Assembly (NCBI GenBank): GCA_022701365.1
Contig: JAKUHH010000201.1
Location: 744,001-808,000, forward strand
Origin: Mycocentrospora acerina
Lineage: Eukaryota; Ascomycota; Dothideomycetes; Pleosporales
Direction: 5' to 3'
Length of the DNA: 64,000 nt
The number at the start of each line of letters is the position of its first letter. Position 1 is the first letter of the stretch. The notes beneath the pieces are model-generated. The model saw only the letters and a list, made by a program, of their open reading frames with translations, was not told the DNA's origin and did not search any database. Made by a program: the position numbers and the translations under genes. Positions 10,515-22,773 of this stretch are shown piece by piece.

Positions 10515-12863
10515 TCAAACCATGAACTTCCTCACCCTCCTCACCCTCCCCAAATACCCCATCCCATCCACCACCTCCCGCCTCTCCACCCACGGCGCCA
10601 ACCCTTCTCCTCCCCTCTCCCTCCTCTCCCCCCTCTTATTCTGCCCCTCCTCCCCACCACTACCGCCAGCAACAGCAACAGCAAGCCACGCATCCTCCAC
10701 AAACGCCCACTCCGCCACGCCCCCACACCCCAGCACAAACACCGTCTCCCCGCCTCCCTTCTCCCTCCCCAATCCACCCAGCACATGCTCCACACTCCGC
10801 GGCACAAGGACTTGCATCTCCCCATTTACGGGATCGATTCCGCGCACCAGCGCCGTGCAGAGGAGACGTGTGCATCGCGGGTCGGGCGGGGGCGTGCAGC
10901 CTGTTTTGCGGGAGGGGGGAAAGAAGGGGATGTGTGATTTGGGAGTGTGGGGGATTCCGTTTCCGTTTCCGTTTCCGTTTCCGTTTCCGTCCTCTCCTTC
11001 TTCTTCTTGTCCGTTCTCGTATTTGTCTCCTTTCGTGGTGTGATGATGATGATGATTGGAGGAGCGAGCAAGTGGGTAGGAGGATGTGGTTATGATGTGG
11101 ATGATTGCGCCGTTGAGGGCGGGGAGGAGGGATGTAGGTGGGAGGGGGGAGGGGGTGAGCGGGAGGATGGCGAGGAGAGACTGCGCGTTTGTGGGGTGGG
11201 TGGGTGTGTAGGTGAAGGTGAAGGGGGGGAGGTGGGAGAGCGGTTTTGGGGTCCAGGATGAGGGGGGGAGGTGGTGGAAGTAGGATTGGGTGTGCATGGA
11301 GGAGAGGTCTTGGGGGGAGCGGAAGGGTGGGGAGGCGAGCGGTGGGGTGGCTGGGAGGAGGTGGTGTGTTGTGTGGAGGGTTTTTTGGGCGGGGGGAAGG
11401 GGTGGAGGGAGGAGGGAGGCTAGGGTTGTTTGGGGGGGAGGTGGCGGTGGGATGGCGGTGGAGGTGAGGTGTACGATGTGGTGGGGTTTGGTTCGGGTTT
11501 GTATTGTGGTGAGGATTGTGGGGTTGACCGTCGAGAGGAAGCCGGGTGTGTTGATGATGAGGGGGAGGGAGGGGTTGCGCGCGTGAATGCTTTTGTAGGC
11601 GAGGAAGAGGTCGTCGACGCATTGCTGATAGTAGTCTTCGTAGTTTGCGAGGTCTGTTGGGATGGGGTGCGCGCGCATTGTTTCGTTTGCTTCTTCTTCA
11701 TCTTCGTCTTTTTCGCCTGATGCTCGTGGGATTGTCGTGGGATGCGTGAAGTTTGGACCGAGATTGAGGTCTCGTACGACAATCAGAGAGATCTGGCCGG
11801 GTGGTGTGTACTCTGGGTTGAAAGGGTCGAGATCGAGGTAGCAGACTGCTGGGACGGGATGAGCGTTTTTGCCTAGGCCGGTGAGATAGCGGTTGGTGAG
11901 ACGCCGGGCAAAGGTGGATTTCCCAGTGCTGGGATGTCCGGTGATGAGTGTCGTAGAGGGACTGCTGACGATGGTCTCAATGGTACGGAGATGTTCTTCT
12001 GGAGTGAGCTCGGGGGTTAGAGGGCGGAGGAGGGGGTCAGCGGAGGATTCCGTAATCTGGGTGGGAGTCAGAATATGGAAAGTAGTGAGTTGAAATGTTA
12101 ATTGCCGACTTAGGCACTGAAGTGGTGTTCAAAGAGAGATAAAAAATAGAACTAGTTACTGCGTAGAGAAAATTTGACTTACTATACCAAAAGACCTATC
12201 TTTCTCGGCTTCTGTTTTCGCATTCCAAATGTCACGGAATAGGGGACTGATCTTGGTGAATGGAGTCGGCTCTTTGCAGCTCAGAATCTGCACATAGTTT
12301 GTTCCATCAAGTCCTCTGATTTTTGTAATTGGATGTGTAGCTGGTACAAATACACGGTAGGCTTTCGCTTTCTGGCCTTCTCGAGTGACTGCACCAATGT
12401 TTGCGCCATTGATATTGACAGCTCCTCGAAGTACTTTTAGGTCAAAGCTTCCAATCAGAGCAATAGTCAGGTGCTTTTTCAAATTAACGGTGAGTTCGGT
12501 GTCTGTGTCTGACAAAATGTCCTCGCTTTTATTTTTCCAGTTGCAGAGCTTGAAGTCTCGTTGGATTGCTATTGGTTCCGACTCTGGTTCCGATTCTTCA
12601 GGATCTGATTCTGGATTCTCTAGTGGTGGATTTGATGGCACAAGTATCAAATTTGGGGTAGTCTCCGGGATGGCGACAGTCTTTGCGGCAGCTTCTGCTC
12701 TCAATCTTGCTGCTGCAATGGCACTTAGAGGCTTTCCATTGGCGGTTTCTACTTCTAGGTAAAATATCAGAAATGCTCAACGCTACTAAAATCAGAAGGG
12801 ATCGGTACTTGAAATAACAACAGCAGCCGCCATATTCTCGGTTCTCTTTCTTTTCCCCGCCAT
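10515..12863 (-). CDS. GRC3: Grc3/NOL9-type polynucleotide 5'-hydroxyl kinase
   Basis: Complement of join 10515..12056, 12183..12754, 12809..12863 gives 722 aa; the introns are 126 and 54 nt. The N-terminus MAGKRKR is basic. The middle carries the Walker A loop GHPSTGKST followed by RRLTNRYL, and further on the YLDLDPFNPEYTPPGQISL segment typical of the Clp1/Grc3 kinase family. Grc3 phosphorylates 5'-OH RNA ends, works with Las1 in ITS2 removal from pre-rRNA and promotes Pol I termination, in the nucleolus. The C-terminal part holds a (Gly-Asn) run encoded by six TTCCGT hexamers and an unusually proline- and histidine-rich insert. It is head-to-head with RPA34, 181 bp between start codons. 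Confidence 0.9.
10955..10990. repeat. (TTCCGT)6 hexanucleotide microsatellite inside GRC3
   Basis: Six perfect copies of a hexamer that read as alternating Gly-Asn in the minus-strand GRC3 frame. Length change would keep the frame, so the tract may vary between strains. Confidence 0.85.
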
Positions 12864-13044
12864 CTTGAGACTAGGCATCTGGTGTTAATGTCCAAGTCAT
12901 GCTCTGTCGTTCACAATGATTTTCTAAGCGTGCTTCGGACAGCACTAGCGCGCATGGCTCGTGCAGGGATCTTCCGCGGCAGCCAAAAAAAGTTCGCGAC
13001 AGCTCCGTCTCGCAATCGCAACGCCAACAGCCCAGCCACACACA
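12864..13044. promoter_or_regulatory. shared bidirectional promoter of GRC3 and RPA34
   Basis: 181 bases separate the two divergent start codons and must hold both promoters and leaders. No clear TATA box is seen; there is a short A-tract and GC-rich patches. Co-regulation of the two rRNA-synthesis genes is inferred from position. Confidence 0.6.
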
Positions 13045-14432
13045 ATGAAGGAGTCCAAGAAAACTGCCGTGCCCTTGCCCGGCTCCAAGCCCAAGAGCAA
13101 GGCTAAAGATGCGCCCTCGAAATCTTTCAAGAGCCAAGAAATGGTTGGCAGCGACGACGACTCGTCTGCCGAGAACACACCTCCACCAAAAACAGCGGCA
13201 AAGTCCAAGACGACCATTGGGATACACAAGACGAACAGCGCAGTGAAATCCAAGGAGAAGGAGAAGGAGAAGAAGGGTGCGACTTCGAAATCTACATCAA
13301 AAGCAAAGCCCGCTCCAAAGAAGCCTGCGCCCAAGCGGGTTGTGACGCAGAAGCAAGCGGAGGATCTGTCCAGCTCAGAGCAGAGCGACGACAGCGATGC
13401 GCCAGCACGTGATGTTCAAACCAAACTTCCAGGGAACGCAACAAGCAAAGCTGCTGTGAGTGAGAGCAGCGATAGCGACAGCGACTCAGATTCGTCCAGT
13501 GAAGAGTCCGAAGAGGATGCTGCACAGCCTGTGCAACAGTACGTCTTGACTTTGATCAATCATGAAAATAAAAGTACTAATCAACTGTAGACCAGCGCGA
13601 CCCTCGCAACCACAATCACACGCTGTCGACTTCCGCCCAGTACAAGCCTTTGAGCCTCCAAAAGGCTTCAACCCTCTGCCCGTAGACGCGCGGTCCAAGT
13701 CCAAGGCGACCAGCATATTTGACAACCTTGAAGGAAAGCAAGTTTGGCACATCACTGCTCCACAGGGCGTCTCGTTGAAGGATCTCCGTGAGCTGGCCAT
13801 GGACAAGGCCATGAACGGTGAAGCTATTCACAGCTACAAGGGCGCAGACTACAGCTTCTCCAAGGTGAACCATACTGAAATTGGCGCGCGGGAAGTTCTG
13901 GTACCCCGACAGAACGGCTTCAAAGCTGGTACGTCTTGACATGTTTGGTCACAGTTTGCGTATTAATTCAGCCTCAGTTTCTGCGCAAATATCGCAAACC
14001 CTACATCTCCAGCAAGTCGTGCGGTTACCCGAACTCAGCTCGAAACAAGCAGACATAAACACAGGTTCGGAAGCCGCGGCCTCGATTACACGATCTACCA
14101 TCCGCACACCACGAGCTCAGGTCAAAGGACTGAAGATGCGCTTCCGCCCGACTGGCTTTGGCGGCAAAGATGCAGGCGAACTTGGCGACTCGGACAGCGA
14201 GGATGAGCAGCTGCGACACCCTGCTGGACTGGGAATGCCCAATGGAATCAATCTGCCTTCGAGGCCCATACGAGCGGAGAAGAGGAAGCATTCAGACGCC
14301 AATGGAGATGAGGCGACGGAATCAGTGTCAAAGAAGGTCAAGAAACACCGGACGCCAGAGGAGATTAAGCGGAAGGAGGAGAAGCGTGCGAAGAAGGAGA
14401 AGAAGCGTGAGCTGGAGTCGTCAAAGTCGTGA
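13045..14432 (+). CDS. RPA34: RNA polymerase I subunit RPA34-like (RPA34.5/CAST family)
   Basis: Join 13045..13538, 13591..13928, 13978..14432 gives 428 aa; the introns are 52 and 49 nt. The second acceptor could also be at 13971, adding two residues. The N-terminal 160 residues are Lys/Ser-rich and end in an acidic Ser-Asp run. The middle contains FEPPKGFNPLP and a compact region (IFDNLEGKQVWHITAPQGVS) matching the RPA34 dimerisation fold, and the C-terminus is a Lys/Arg/Glu tail with a nuclear-localisation look, as in yeast Rpa34. The family's role is to pair with Rpa49 in a TFIIF-like module of Pol I in the nucleolus. The head-to-head partner GRC3 also serves rRNA production. The assignment rests on architecture and short motifs. 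Confidence 0.75.
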
Positions 14433-15322
14433 GCACGCGGACGTGGGTATCGAGACATATTAGCATGGTGGACAAGGAAGTGCGGTCACGTTGATAGCAA
14501 GGGCGTGGAGCAGTGCGCTGCATGAGGTTGCACAAGCGTTGGATTGGCTTTGTGGATGAGTATCGTTGGAGCAAGGGCGACCATGGCAGAAGATCGCGTT
14601 CCAACAACGACATGCATGTGCGGGGACTGTAAGCACTGAGGACTAAGGAAAACCACGGAATCTGGATACTGTGCAGCCTGGAGGTTACAGACAGAATGGC
14701 CAGTTTTCTTGATGCAACTCATGCAGCTCGATGCCAGCGCGTGCACGTGAACCGTGACCATGTAGGATGATGGAAAGCCCGTGTCCTCGCGAAGAGGCGT
14801 GCGAACAGGTGTTTGGTGGTCTTGCGGCGGACACGGCGTCGTTGCTTCTGCCACGGGCTCGAGATTGCCATGAGTGCACGCGGAAAGACGGTTCGTGACG
14901 AAAAGCAAAGGACATGGGCGGCAGACGCGCCGAGTGGCTGTGCGTGGTGGACAGCTAGAGGCCGTTGTGACTGACTTATGACGAGGACCGGCAGATCCCT
15001 GCAGCGCGCACGGCCTATCAAACAAACACGTCTCTAGCGTGTTGTGCAGCGCGCAGGCACAGGCACAGGCGCAGGCGCAGGCAGGGAGAGAGTCGAGCAA
15101 GGAGCGTTGCCCGTTGACAGTTGAGCATTCACCGTCGCCAGGCTTTGGTCACGAGAAATGCCCACGGCCAGCCATCAGCCGCCCACCCCCCGACGCGACT
15201 GCCCACAACGCTGCGCTCGCACCTGCCCGCCTGGTGGCCCCAACTGCCTCCACCGCTGAGACTCTGTACACGGCCATTCTCGCCCTCGCCCTCGCTCCTC
15301 GTCGCCCCTCGACGACGACGAC
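14433..15322. other. intergenic, promoter and leader of the ApsB/Mto1-like gene
   Basis: No gene is supported; open frames on both strands are low-complexity. A short AGGCAC/AGGCGC hexamer run occurs at about 15050-15085, and the last 150 bases are C-rich leader-like sequence. Confidence 0.4.
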
Positions 15323-18300
15323 ATGGCCCACAACACGTCCAGTGCGGAACAGGCAAAGGCCCTGAGCCCCCCGACCCTGGAGCTGCCGCCGCTCCCTGCA
15401 GACAACGATGACGACGACAGCTTCCTCCGCCAGGACTTCCACCAGAGCAAGCGCAGCGACGAAAGCGTGCTCATGGACCACGAGATGAAGCGTCAGCTGA
15501 TGGACATTGAGTCGAGCTTCTTGCCGGAGCTGGACCCGCATGCCGCCGCTCGGGGGAGGCTTGGCGCAGACGACACCTATCTGTTTGGAGGCTCGCCAGG
15601 AACTGCACGTACCCCCTCGCATACTGCCAGCGGCGATGCGCAGCAAGAGGACGAGCACGACTCGCTCGAAGATACAGCCAGGGCCAAGAAGAAACCCAAG
15701 AAGCTCGAGATTCGCAAGGGCAGCACCCCCATCAAGCCACAGTTTGACGACGACGTCCACGACGTCGATTCGTCGACTCTCTCAGAGGAGCCGCCCACGC
15801 CTGCAGACGCCTACAAGACACCGCACGCGCGACAACTAGACAGTGACACGGACGATTCTTCCATGGACGCTGGCACTTCGTTGTTCGACGCTGCGCCGTC
15901 GTCGCCCGCGCTGGAGGCTTCGCGGAGGAACCAGCTACGTAGCACAGTAGATGTCATCCCCGAGGAAGACAATGAAGAGGAGGACAGTACGACTGAAACC
16001 CAAGACATAGCCAATCCAGAGAAGAAGGAAGTGGACTACTCCCAACGACCAACCTCGAGTGCCTCGACCGTCAAGGGCCCAGATTTCAGCCACTTTGAAG
16101 AGAGCATGTCGCTGAACGACGAGCAAGAGCCGAGTCTGGACAACATTCTCGTCCCCGCGTCCACCACCACTTCTACCACCCCAAGGGTCAGCAAACGCCC
16201 CAGCTTTCTGCAGCATCGTCATTCGAGCCAGCGATCATCCGTATCCTCCTTCACAAATCGATCAGACATATCCGGTGACATAGCAGGCGACAGTCTTGGT
16301 GCTGATTATGCCCTGCAGACAGGCGGCGCAATACCTCGCTCAAGCGGACCGACGAGGGGCAGTATGGGCCTATCGAGGTTGCCGAGTTTAGGAAGCATAG
16401 CCTCTTCCATGTCGGGGTATAGCGACTCCAATCCCTGGGACAAGGGTCGGAGCATCAGCGCAGATTCATTTTCAGGATTTCTCCACCCCGATAGGAGTTT
16501 GGGACGGCTCGATGAAGAAGTTCTCAACAGCAACACTCCTCCTGAAACACCACGCGCTCCGAGTGTACAGCCTTCTGCTAATACTGACACTGCCATCACT
16601 AGACATGTCCGGGACATTCAGGTGCCTGACACAATCGCACGGGAATTCAGAGAAAAGCACACCCGGTCACCAGACCGACGGCACATGGCAAGCTCATTTA
16701 CCCGGAGTAAGCACAACCTCACACTAAAGGAGCAGAATAGCAAAATCGACAAGCTTAGCAAAGAGAATTTCGACCTCAAGTTGAAGATCCATTTCCTTGA
16801 CCAGGCACTTCAGAACCGGTCCGATGAAGGCGTCAAGGAGATGATCTCGAAAAACGTCCAATTGCAGACAGACCTTGCGACTGAGAAGAAAGAGAGCCAG
16901 AATATGCGCAAGAAGATTCGGGATCTGGAACGAAAGCTCAAAGCACAAGAGGAAGGACTGGCCGTTACGAAGAGCACCGAAAGCGAATCCGACGATGGAA
17001 AGAGTGATCGATCGTCAAAGCAAGCCGAATTGGAGGAGGAGATCATCTTCCTTCGCGAGCGTCTGGAAATGACAGAGACGACCGTGGAACAATGGCAGCA
17101 GGAAGCTTTGCAGAAAGAGGCTGACAACAGACGGATGGCAGACTACATCAAGACGATGCAGGGCAAGGGCTCGTCCGGTGATGCAGCTGGCTTTGATGAA
17201 GCTGTTAACATGTGGAAAGAAGACTTCGAGGACGAGCGCGCCCAACGTGAACAAGTGGAGACTCGATGCCAACAAGCAGAGGTAGAGAGCGAAAGACTAC
17301 GTGAAGAAGTGCAGCGCTTAAGAGAGCAGAACCAGCAATTGCACCAACATTCACCCATGAACCACCATGTCAATAGGATCTACAATAGCTCACGACTCAG
17401 CCAGCAGCCTTTTGCTACCCGGTCCAACTCTGGATCGGACGGTAATGATCAGCACGCACAGCTATCTAACAGCGGCACTAGTACAAGGGGCAGTACATTA
17501 GTGGATCAGCTGCAGAATGATAACGACAAGCTGCAACGCGATCTCCATGCTCAGGCGTCTATGCTTACGTCGCGGAGTCGGGAAAATACACGTCTGCGAG
17601 AAGAAAATGAGGGCCTGAAGTTGACTATCCGAAGAGGAGACGTTGGATCCATTGGTGGGGATAGCATCCTCGAGCGCTCCATCTCTCGTAACCATATGAG
17701 ATCCGTATCGAGAGCAAGCGGTGGAACGCGAGTGACTCAGGCGAGCGATCCTGAGCGTGAAGACTTCGAAAGCAAGTGTGCTGTTCTGCGTGACGAGCTG
17801 TCGCAGATGAAACTCTCTTACAAGGAGCTTGATGATCAGCTCAATGGCCATCTAGATATGCTTGAAACTGCGGAAATCAAGGTCAGCGAATTGGAGAAAG
17901 AACTCGAGGCTCAGAACGAGGATCTTCAAGCGCTGTCGAATGAACGGAACGAGGCATTGGAGATATTAGAAGACAAAGAGCAGGAGTGCGAGGAACTTAG
18001 ACAAGAAGCACTAGACACTGTTCAAAGACTCGAGCATGAACTTGAGCGGAAGCAACAGGAGCGTGATCGTATTCTGGTTGACCTCGACAACACAACTGAA
18101 GACTTCAACTCTCTACAACAAGAGATGAAGAATGTAAGCGAGAGCTTGCTGCAACTCGAGGATGACCGCGATGCCAGCTTGCGGAAGATTCAAAGTCTAG
18201 AAGCAGAGCTCGACGATGCCAATCAAGAGTTGGACAGACAAGACAAACTTCTCACAGACGAAAAGTCCAAGAACGAGAGACTAGAAATCCAGATCGAATC

Positions 18301-20016
18301 TTGCCAAGGAGAGATCGACTTCCTACGCGAGGAGCAAGAGGGCGACAAGATCAAGATCGGCGAACTCGAATCGGCACTAAATCACGCACAGATCACGATC
18401 CAAGACGACAAAGAACGCTTCCGAGATCTTGAAGACCGTGTGAATGGAGAGAGGCAACAGCGTGATGCTTTGGAGACTCAAGAGAAGCAGGAGGTGGAGA
18501 AGATCATCAATGATCTGAACACACAGTTGACCAAGCTCAAAGAGGACAACAGGAAATTGCGAAAAGGGCTCTCAAGCAAGGATGTTGAAGCTACCACATG
18601 GAAGCAACGGCATGAAGAGCTTGAGGCCAGTCTCCGTGAAACCCTGGGTAACCTCAATGGCTCAAAGTCCAATTTCCTCAAGGTAAGCCATCTTCAAACA
18701 ATCCCATCTACATGGTTGCTTACACAAATGGGTAGGACATTGTCAAGTTGCAGCGAGACTACGAAGCGACTTTGCAAGATCTTGATCTCACGAAGAGCGA
18801 TCTTGCAGAGAAGGACAGGATTCTTCGCAATCGAGATGCATTGCTAGAGAGCACCGGCATGGAGAGCCGCCGACTTGCTGATCTACTAGAGCGCGAGCGT
18901 CAAGCACGGCGACAAGATCTATCTGCATTTGAAAATGTTAAGCGTGGGCACCAGTCCATCACTCGTCTTGTGCAACAGCACGAATCAAGGGTCTTGGAAC
19001 TGGAGACTCTCCGCACTCAAGATCGACAAAGACTTCACACTGTGGAAAGGCAGTACAAAGAGCAGTTGCTCGAGCGCAACAACTTGCTCTACGCAATCTG
19101 GAATCGACTATCCACCCTGTGTGGTGCGGACTGGTGCCGCAACAATGCTCTCATTAATGGCGAGCTAACGTCCATGGAGGTAATTTCAAGGAACATTCAG
19201 GGTTTCAACAAGAACGTGATCCTCGCTGTCAAGACAGTAGAAGGTGTTATTGGTAATTTCAGAACACGCATTCGGAACATGGAGAAGGATCTCATCCGCG
19301 ACTACCAAACCTTAGAGCATTCGCTCGAAACTCGTGTCAAGCGCCTTGACCATCTCGAGAAACTGGTCATCGCACAAAGACAATCCATTGGCCGACCAAG
19401 CACTATTCGCGGCGGACTTGTCGACATCAATACGGCTGAGGTAAACAAACTCCGCAGCGACAACAAGAATCTTCGCACAGAAGTTCAAACTCTTCGCGCT
19501 ATGACTACAGCAACGCAGTCTGGCAATGAGCTCGTCGTCTCCCGCTCGCCATCCCGCGCCGAGTCACTTAACCCTGCCAAACGCCACAGCATGGCTCAAA
19601 CACTCCTTCGCGCACACTCCGCCTCTGTTGTTGAACATCTCACCAGCCCAACACCATCACACCCATACCCCGCATCCGTGCCCTTGCAACCCAGCGAGCA
19701 GAAATGGATTCACCGGCTCAAAGAACTGGAGCGCCGGTTGAAAGCTGAGCGTGAAGCGAGACTATTGGATCGCAGTGGGGCGAGAAAGAGGCTCGAGCAG
19801 AAGGTTGAAGAGAATGCGGACCTAAGGGCGCTGCTGGAGCGCGAGCGCGAGAGGCATGGTGATGACGCGCTGACACCCGATATGCTTTTGCAGAGGAGCG
19901 CAAGTGTTGGGGGGATGAGAATGGGAGAGAGAAGTGCAAGTGGAATGGGAAGTGTGAGGAGTGGGAAGGAGAGGGAGAGGGATATGATGAGAGAGGAGGA
20001 GGAGGATATGTATTGA
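15323..20016 (+). CDS. apsB: ApsB/Mto1-type microtubule-organising centre protein
   Basis: Join 15323..18682, 18736..20016 gives 1,546 aa with one 53-nt intron. The first 460 residues are Ser/Asp-rich and disordered. Around residues 462-535 is the centrosomin motif 1 (Cnn_1N: LKEQNSKIDKLSKENFDLKL and following), which recruits gamma-tubulin complexes. Then comes a very long coiled coil to about residue 1270, a conserved segment with GADWCRNN and NKNVILAVKTVEGVIGNFR, and at about 1443-1495 a WIHRLKELERRLKAERE block matching the Mto2-binding region of Mto1. ApsB (Aspergillus) and Mto1 (fission yeast) place cytoplasmic microtubule nucleation at septa and spindle pole bodies. The length is larger than I recall for A. 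nidulans ApsB, mostly in the disordered N-terminus. Confidence 0.88.
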
Positions 20017-20787
20017 TATGTGTGTGTTTGTGCTTTGTTTTGGAGTTGTTTTTTTGAGGGTTTCTTCTTCCTTCTCTCTTCGCCATCTTCTTCTTTATTT
20101 TCATCTTCCTTCCGCAGTTCATGTGCTCTTAGCGTTTTATTTTTCGGCATTTCGGCATCGATTTTTTTTGGAACTTTCATAGTTTTGTACTCTACACGGG
20201 GAATTTGTTCTGTTCTTCTTTCCTCTTCTATGATATCACATACCATTTAAAAAAGTCGCGGTTGGGTGGGGATGGAAAGGTAATTTATATTCCTTTGTTT
20301 TGGGGTAAAGAGAAGGGGGAGGCTCGGGGAAGCGAGCAATGTATAACAGCAATTTAATTGGGGAGTGTTGTATGGTGTTCTTCTATTTCTTATGATTCTT
20401 CATCAAGTATGCAAGTGACGTGTTTCCCTCTCTCTCTCTCTCTCTCTCTTTTCTATATTCTGGACTAGAATTTGAATGGTTTTTCCTTTGTGAGAGATTG
20501 TTTTCTTGCCCCACCCCAAGGTAGTATTCCACTCTACCTAAATCCTGGAGGATGAATGGTCGTTGGATTTCTATTATAGGTGACTTGCTTACCGCTCCGC
20601 TGACAAACGGGTAGGTGTTTGTTTGAAGCGGCGAGGGAGAAGAGGCGGGTGGGGCAGGCGCTAGTTTATCTGTTCATCTATCTACCTTTTGGGGGGGAGG
20701 TGTTTCTTACTCTCCATTCGTCTCTTTTACCTGCTGGGATTTGTTTGCGGACGATATTTGGACAGAGATTTGTGTGGGCTTTTCGTC
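20017..20787. other. intergenic with 3' end of apsB and promoter of the next gene
   Basis: T-rich 3'-flank sequence lies up to about 20260. A perfect (CT)11 microsatellite occupies 20428-20449. No gene is seen. Confidence 0.5.
20428..20449. repeat. (CT)11 microsatellite
   Basis: Eleven uninterrupted CT dinucleotides in intergenic DNA. Confidence 0.9.
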
Positions 20788-22773
20788 ATGATGGATGGTG
20801 GGTCGCTTGCTAGGCGGCGGCGGGCGCCTCACTGGGGCGGTGGTGTGGAGAGGGAGGGGGCGAATTTACCAGTTGAGGAGGTGGGAGGTTTACATCTATC
20901 GTCGCCGTTGTTATCACCAGTACCATGGCGATCATCACGGCAACTAGCGGCTGGTCGTGATCGGCGCTGTGCTACGCGGCGTTTAGACTCACCTATCGTT
21001 GGATCAGGGACTACGGAACTACGCCAACCGACTCTCGACTACCGTGGTCTTGCTACACGCTACAGCTCGCAACGTTTAGCTTCGCAAAGACCAGAGAGGC
21101 AAGAGACGCCTCAGTTTGGAGTTTACTCTTCACAACATCTCACAGGACCAGATTTCTTCCATAACCTCATTCACAATCGCCAACAAGTATATCGGAACAC
21201 TACAAGAGCCTTCACACCCAGCTCAGAGCAGTCCTTTCGGCGAGAAAGACGACCAACTACGCAAAGAATTTGTCATCGGAATCGTAACCTTTACCCAGAT
21301 TACTCTCCGCATCACCATCAGTCTGGGTTAGTAGAGCTAGACGACATGGTACGTTTAGGGTCTTCTCTCAAGACATCATCCCCATCGGTGGCAATGTCCA
21401 AGAAAAGAGTCGTTCGACCAAAGGCTGCAGCTAAGAGCAAGAATAAGGTACAAGACAGTATATTGAAGAAACGCATCACGGAAGCAGCTGAGGAACCCGG
21501 GCCGTCGAAACGCGCGAAGATTGAGAAAGAGCTACCGCAAACGGGGAATGATGAGGAAAAATTTGAGGCGGATGGTCGAGTCTTGGATGTCGGACACGGA
21601 AGGGGCACGGCAGACCGGATGCTTATTGAAGACAGTGATGACGAGGATAGCGACATTACGCCTCCGATTCGGAGGAGATATCTCAGGAGGCCGAGGCGGT
21701 TGATGCGGAGGAGTGAGAGTGTCGTTTCGATTTCTGAGCCTTTCCAGAAGGTAGAGTCGTCGGATTGCGAAGTAGACCTAAAGTTTGTGCCTTTGGAGGG
21801 TGGTGAGATTGATCTTTCTACTTCAAACACAGAGGCGACTACCACATGTTTAGGAAAGTTTCTTGAAGATTCTCTTGATGATAGTGAGAAGAAGTACAAG
21901 CAAGATTTGGAGGAATTGCGTCAGAAGCTGCTGGAGGCAGAAGCCAAGATTGGGAAAGTGCAAGAAGAGACTGAAAAAACTTTTGCTGAGTTGGAGGTAC
22001 GATTGCAGAGGGAGGAGTGCAGAGCCAAACAAGAAACTATTGATATAGAAAAGGAGCGCATCAACTTGCACGAAGAACTCGACGTTGAGAAGGCCAATTC
22101 CTGCAAGATTGCACGGGAACGAGACGAACTGCAGCTCAAAGTTAACCAACTACAGATTGAAAACAACCAGGCTCAAACCGATCGAGTACAACTTGAAATG
22201 GAACGCGACGGATATAAAAAAGAGCGCGATGAACTCCAGAATGAACTTGACGAGCTTCAAGTTGAGCAAAAAAATCTCAAAACAGAGCATGATAATCTCC
22301 GCGCAGAGCTCGAAACCGCGATAATAGAGACCAAACACCACAAGCAACTAAATCGGGACTACGAAACCCTCCAAGACATCCATGAGAAAGATAAAGAGGC
22401 GTACAAGGCCCTTCAGTCCCGTCTCAATGAGATCGACAATCGAACCCCAACCTCTACTCTTTACAAAGTCGAGACGGTCCACCCACAAATACTCGTCGAT
22501 TCTGCACCCCAAGTCTTTCCGCGTCTACCCCTCTCCCCCGCCCCATCTACTTCCTCTCAGGCAACTTCACCACCCGCATCTGGTCCTGATGCTGAAAGGA
22601 AAACAAACAATATTCGCAACACTTATATGAGAGTTCAGCACCAGTATAATGATTTGCACAGAGCGTCTACAAATCTTGCCAGGTGTACGCGATCTATGGA
22701 TTTGAGTAATTTTGGGGAGTTTGGGGTGTATTGTAAACAGTTGAGGGGGGTTCTGGAGGAGAGTGGAGGGTAG
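20788..22773 (+). CDS. nuclear-type coiled-coil protein, unknown function
   Basis: Up to 661 aa if translation starts at 20788 (two adjacent ATGs); the real start may be 21346 or 21394, because the first 185 residues are Arg/Gln-rich and lack clear domains. From 21394 the frame reads a basic cluster (KKRVVRPKAAAKSKNK) and then PSKRAKIEKE, both nuclear-localisation-like, an acidic patch (DSDDEDSD), and a long regular coiled coil at about residues 368-545 rich in Glu/Leu/Gln. The C-terminal 60 residues after a Pro/Ser linker (from about NIRNTYMRVQHQYNDLHRA) look like a separate small helical domain. No family is recognised. It has no intron. Confidence 0.6.
   Translation: MMDGGSLARRRRAPHWGGGVEREGANLPVEEVGGLHLSSPLLSPVPWRSSRQLAAGRDRRCATRRLDSPIVGSGTTELRQPTLDYRGLATRYSSQRLASQRPERQETPQFGVYSSQHLTGPDFFHNLIHNRQQVYRNTTRAFTPSSEQSFRRERRPTTQRICHRNRNLYPDYSPHHHQSGLVELDDMVRLGSSLKTSSPSVAMSKKRVVRPKAAAKSKNKVQDSILKKRITEAAEEPGPSKRAKIEKELPQTGNDEEKFEADGRVLDVGHGRGTADRMLIEDSDDEDSDITPPIRRRYLRRPRRLMRRSESVVSISEPFQKVESSDCEVDLKFVPLEGGEIDLSTSNTEATTTCLGKFLEDSLDDSEKKYKQDLEELRQKLLEAEAKIGKVQEETEKTFAELEVRLQREECRAKQETIDIEKERINLHEELDVEKANSCKIARERDELQLKVNQLQIENNQAQTDRVQLEMERDGYKKERDELQNELDELQVEQKNLKTEHDNLRAELETAIIETKHHKQLNRDYETLQDIHEKDKEAYKALQSRLNEIDNRTPTSTLYKVETVHPQILVDSAPQVFPRLPLSPAPSTSSQATSPPASGPDAERKTNNIRNTYMRVQHQYNDLHRASTNLARCTRSMDLSNFGEFGVYCKQLRGVLEESGG

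Noticed and set aside
10522..11720. Long plus-strand open frames opposite GRC3
   Set aside because: They are GC-skewed, low-complexity shadows of the GRC3 coding strand; the minus strand shows the kinase Walker motif and coherent splicing.
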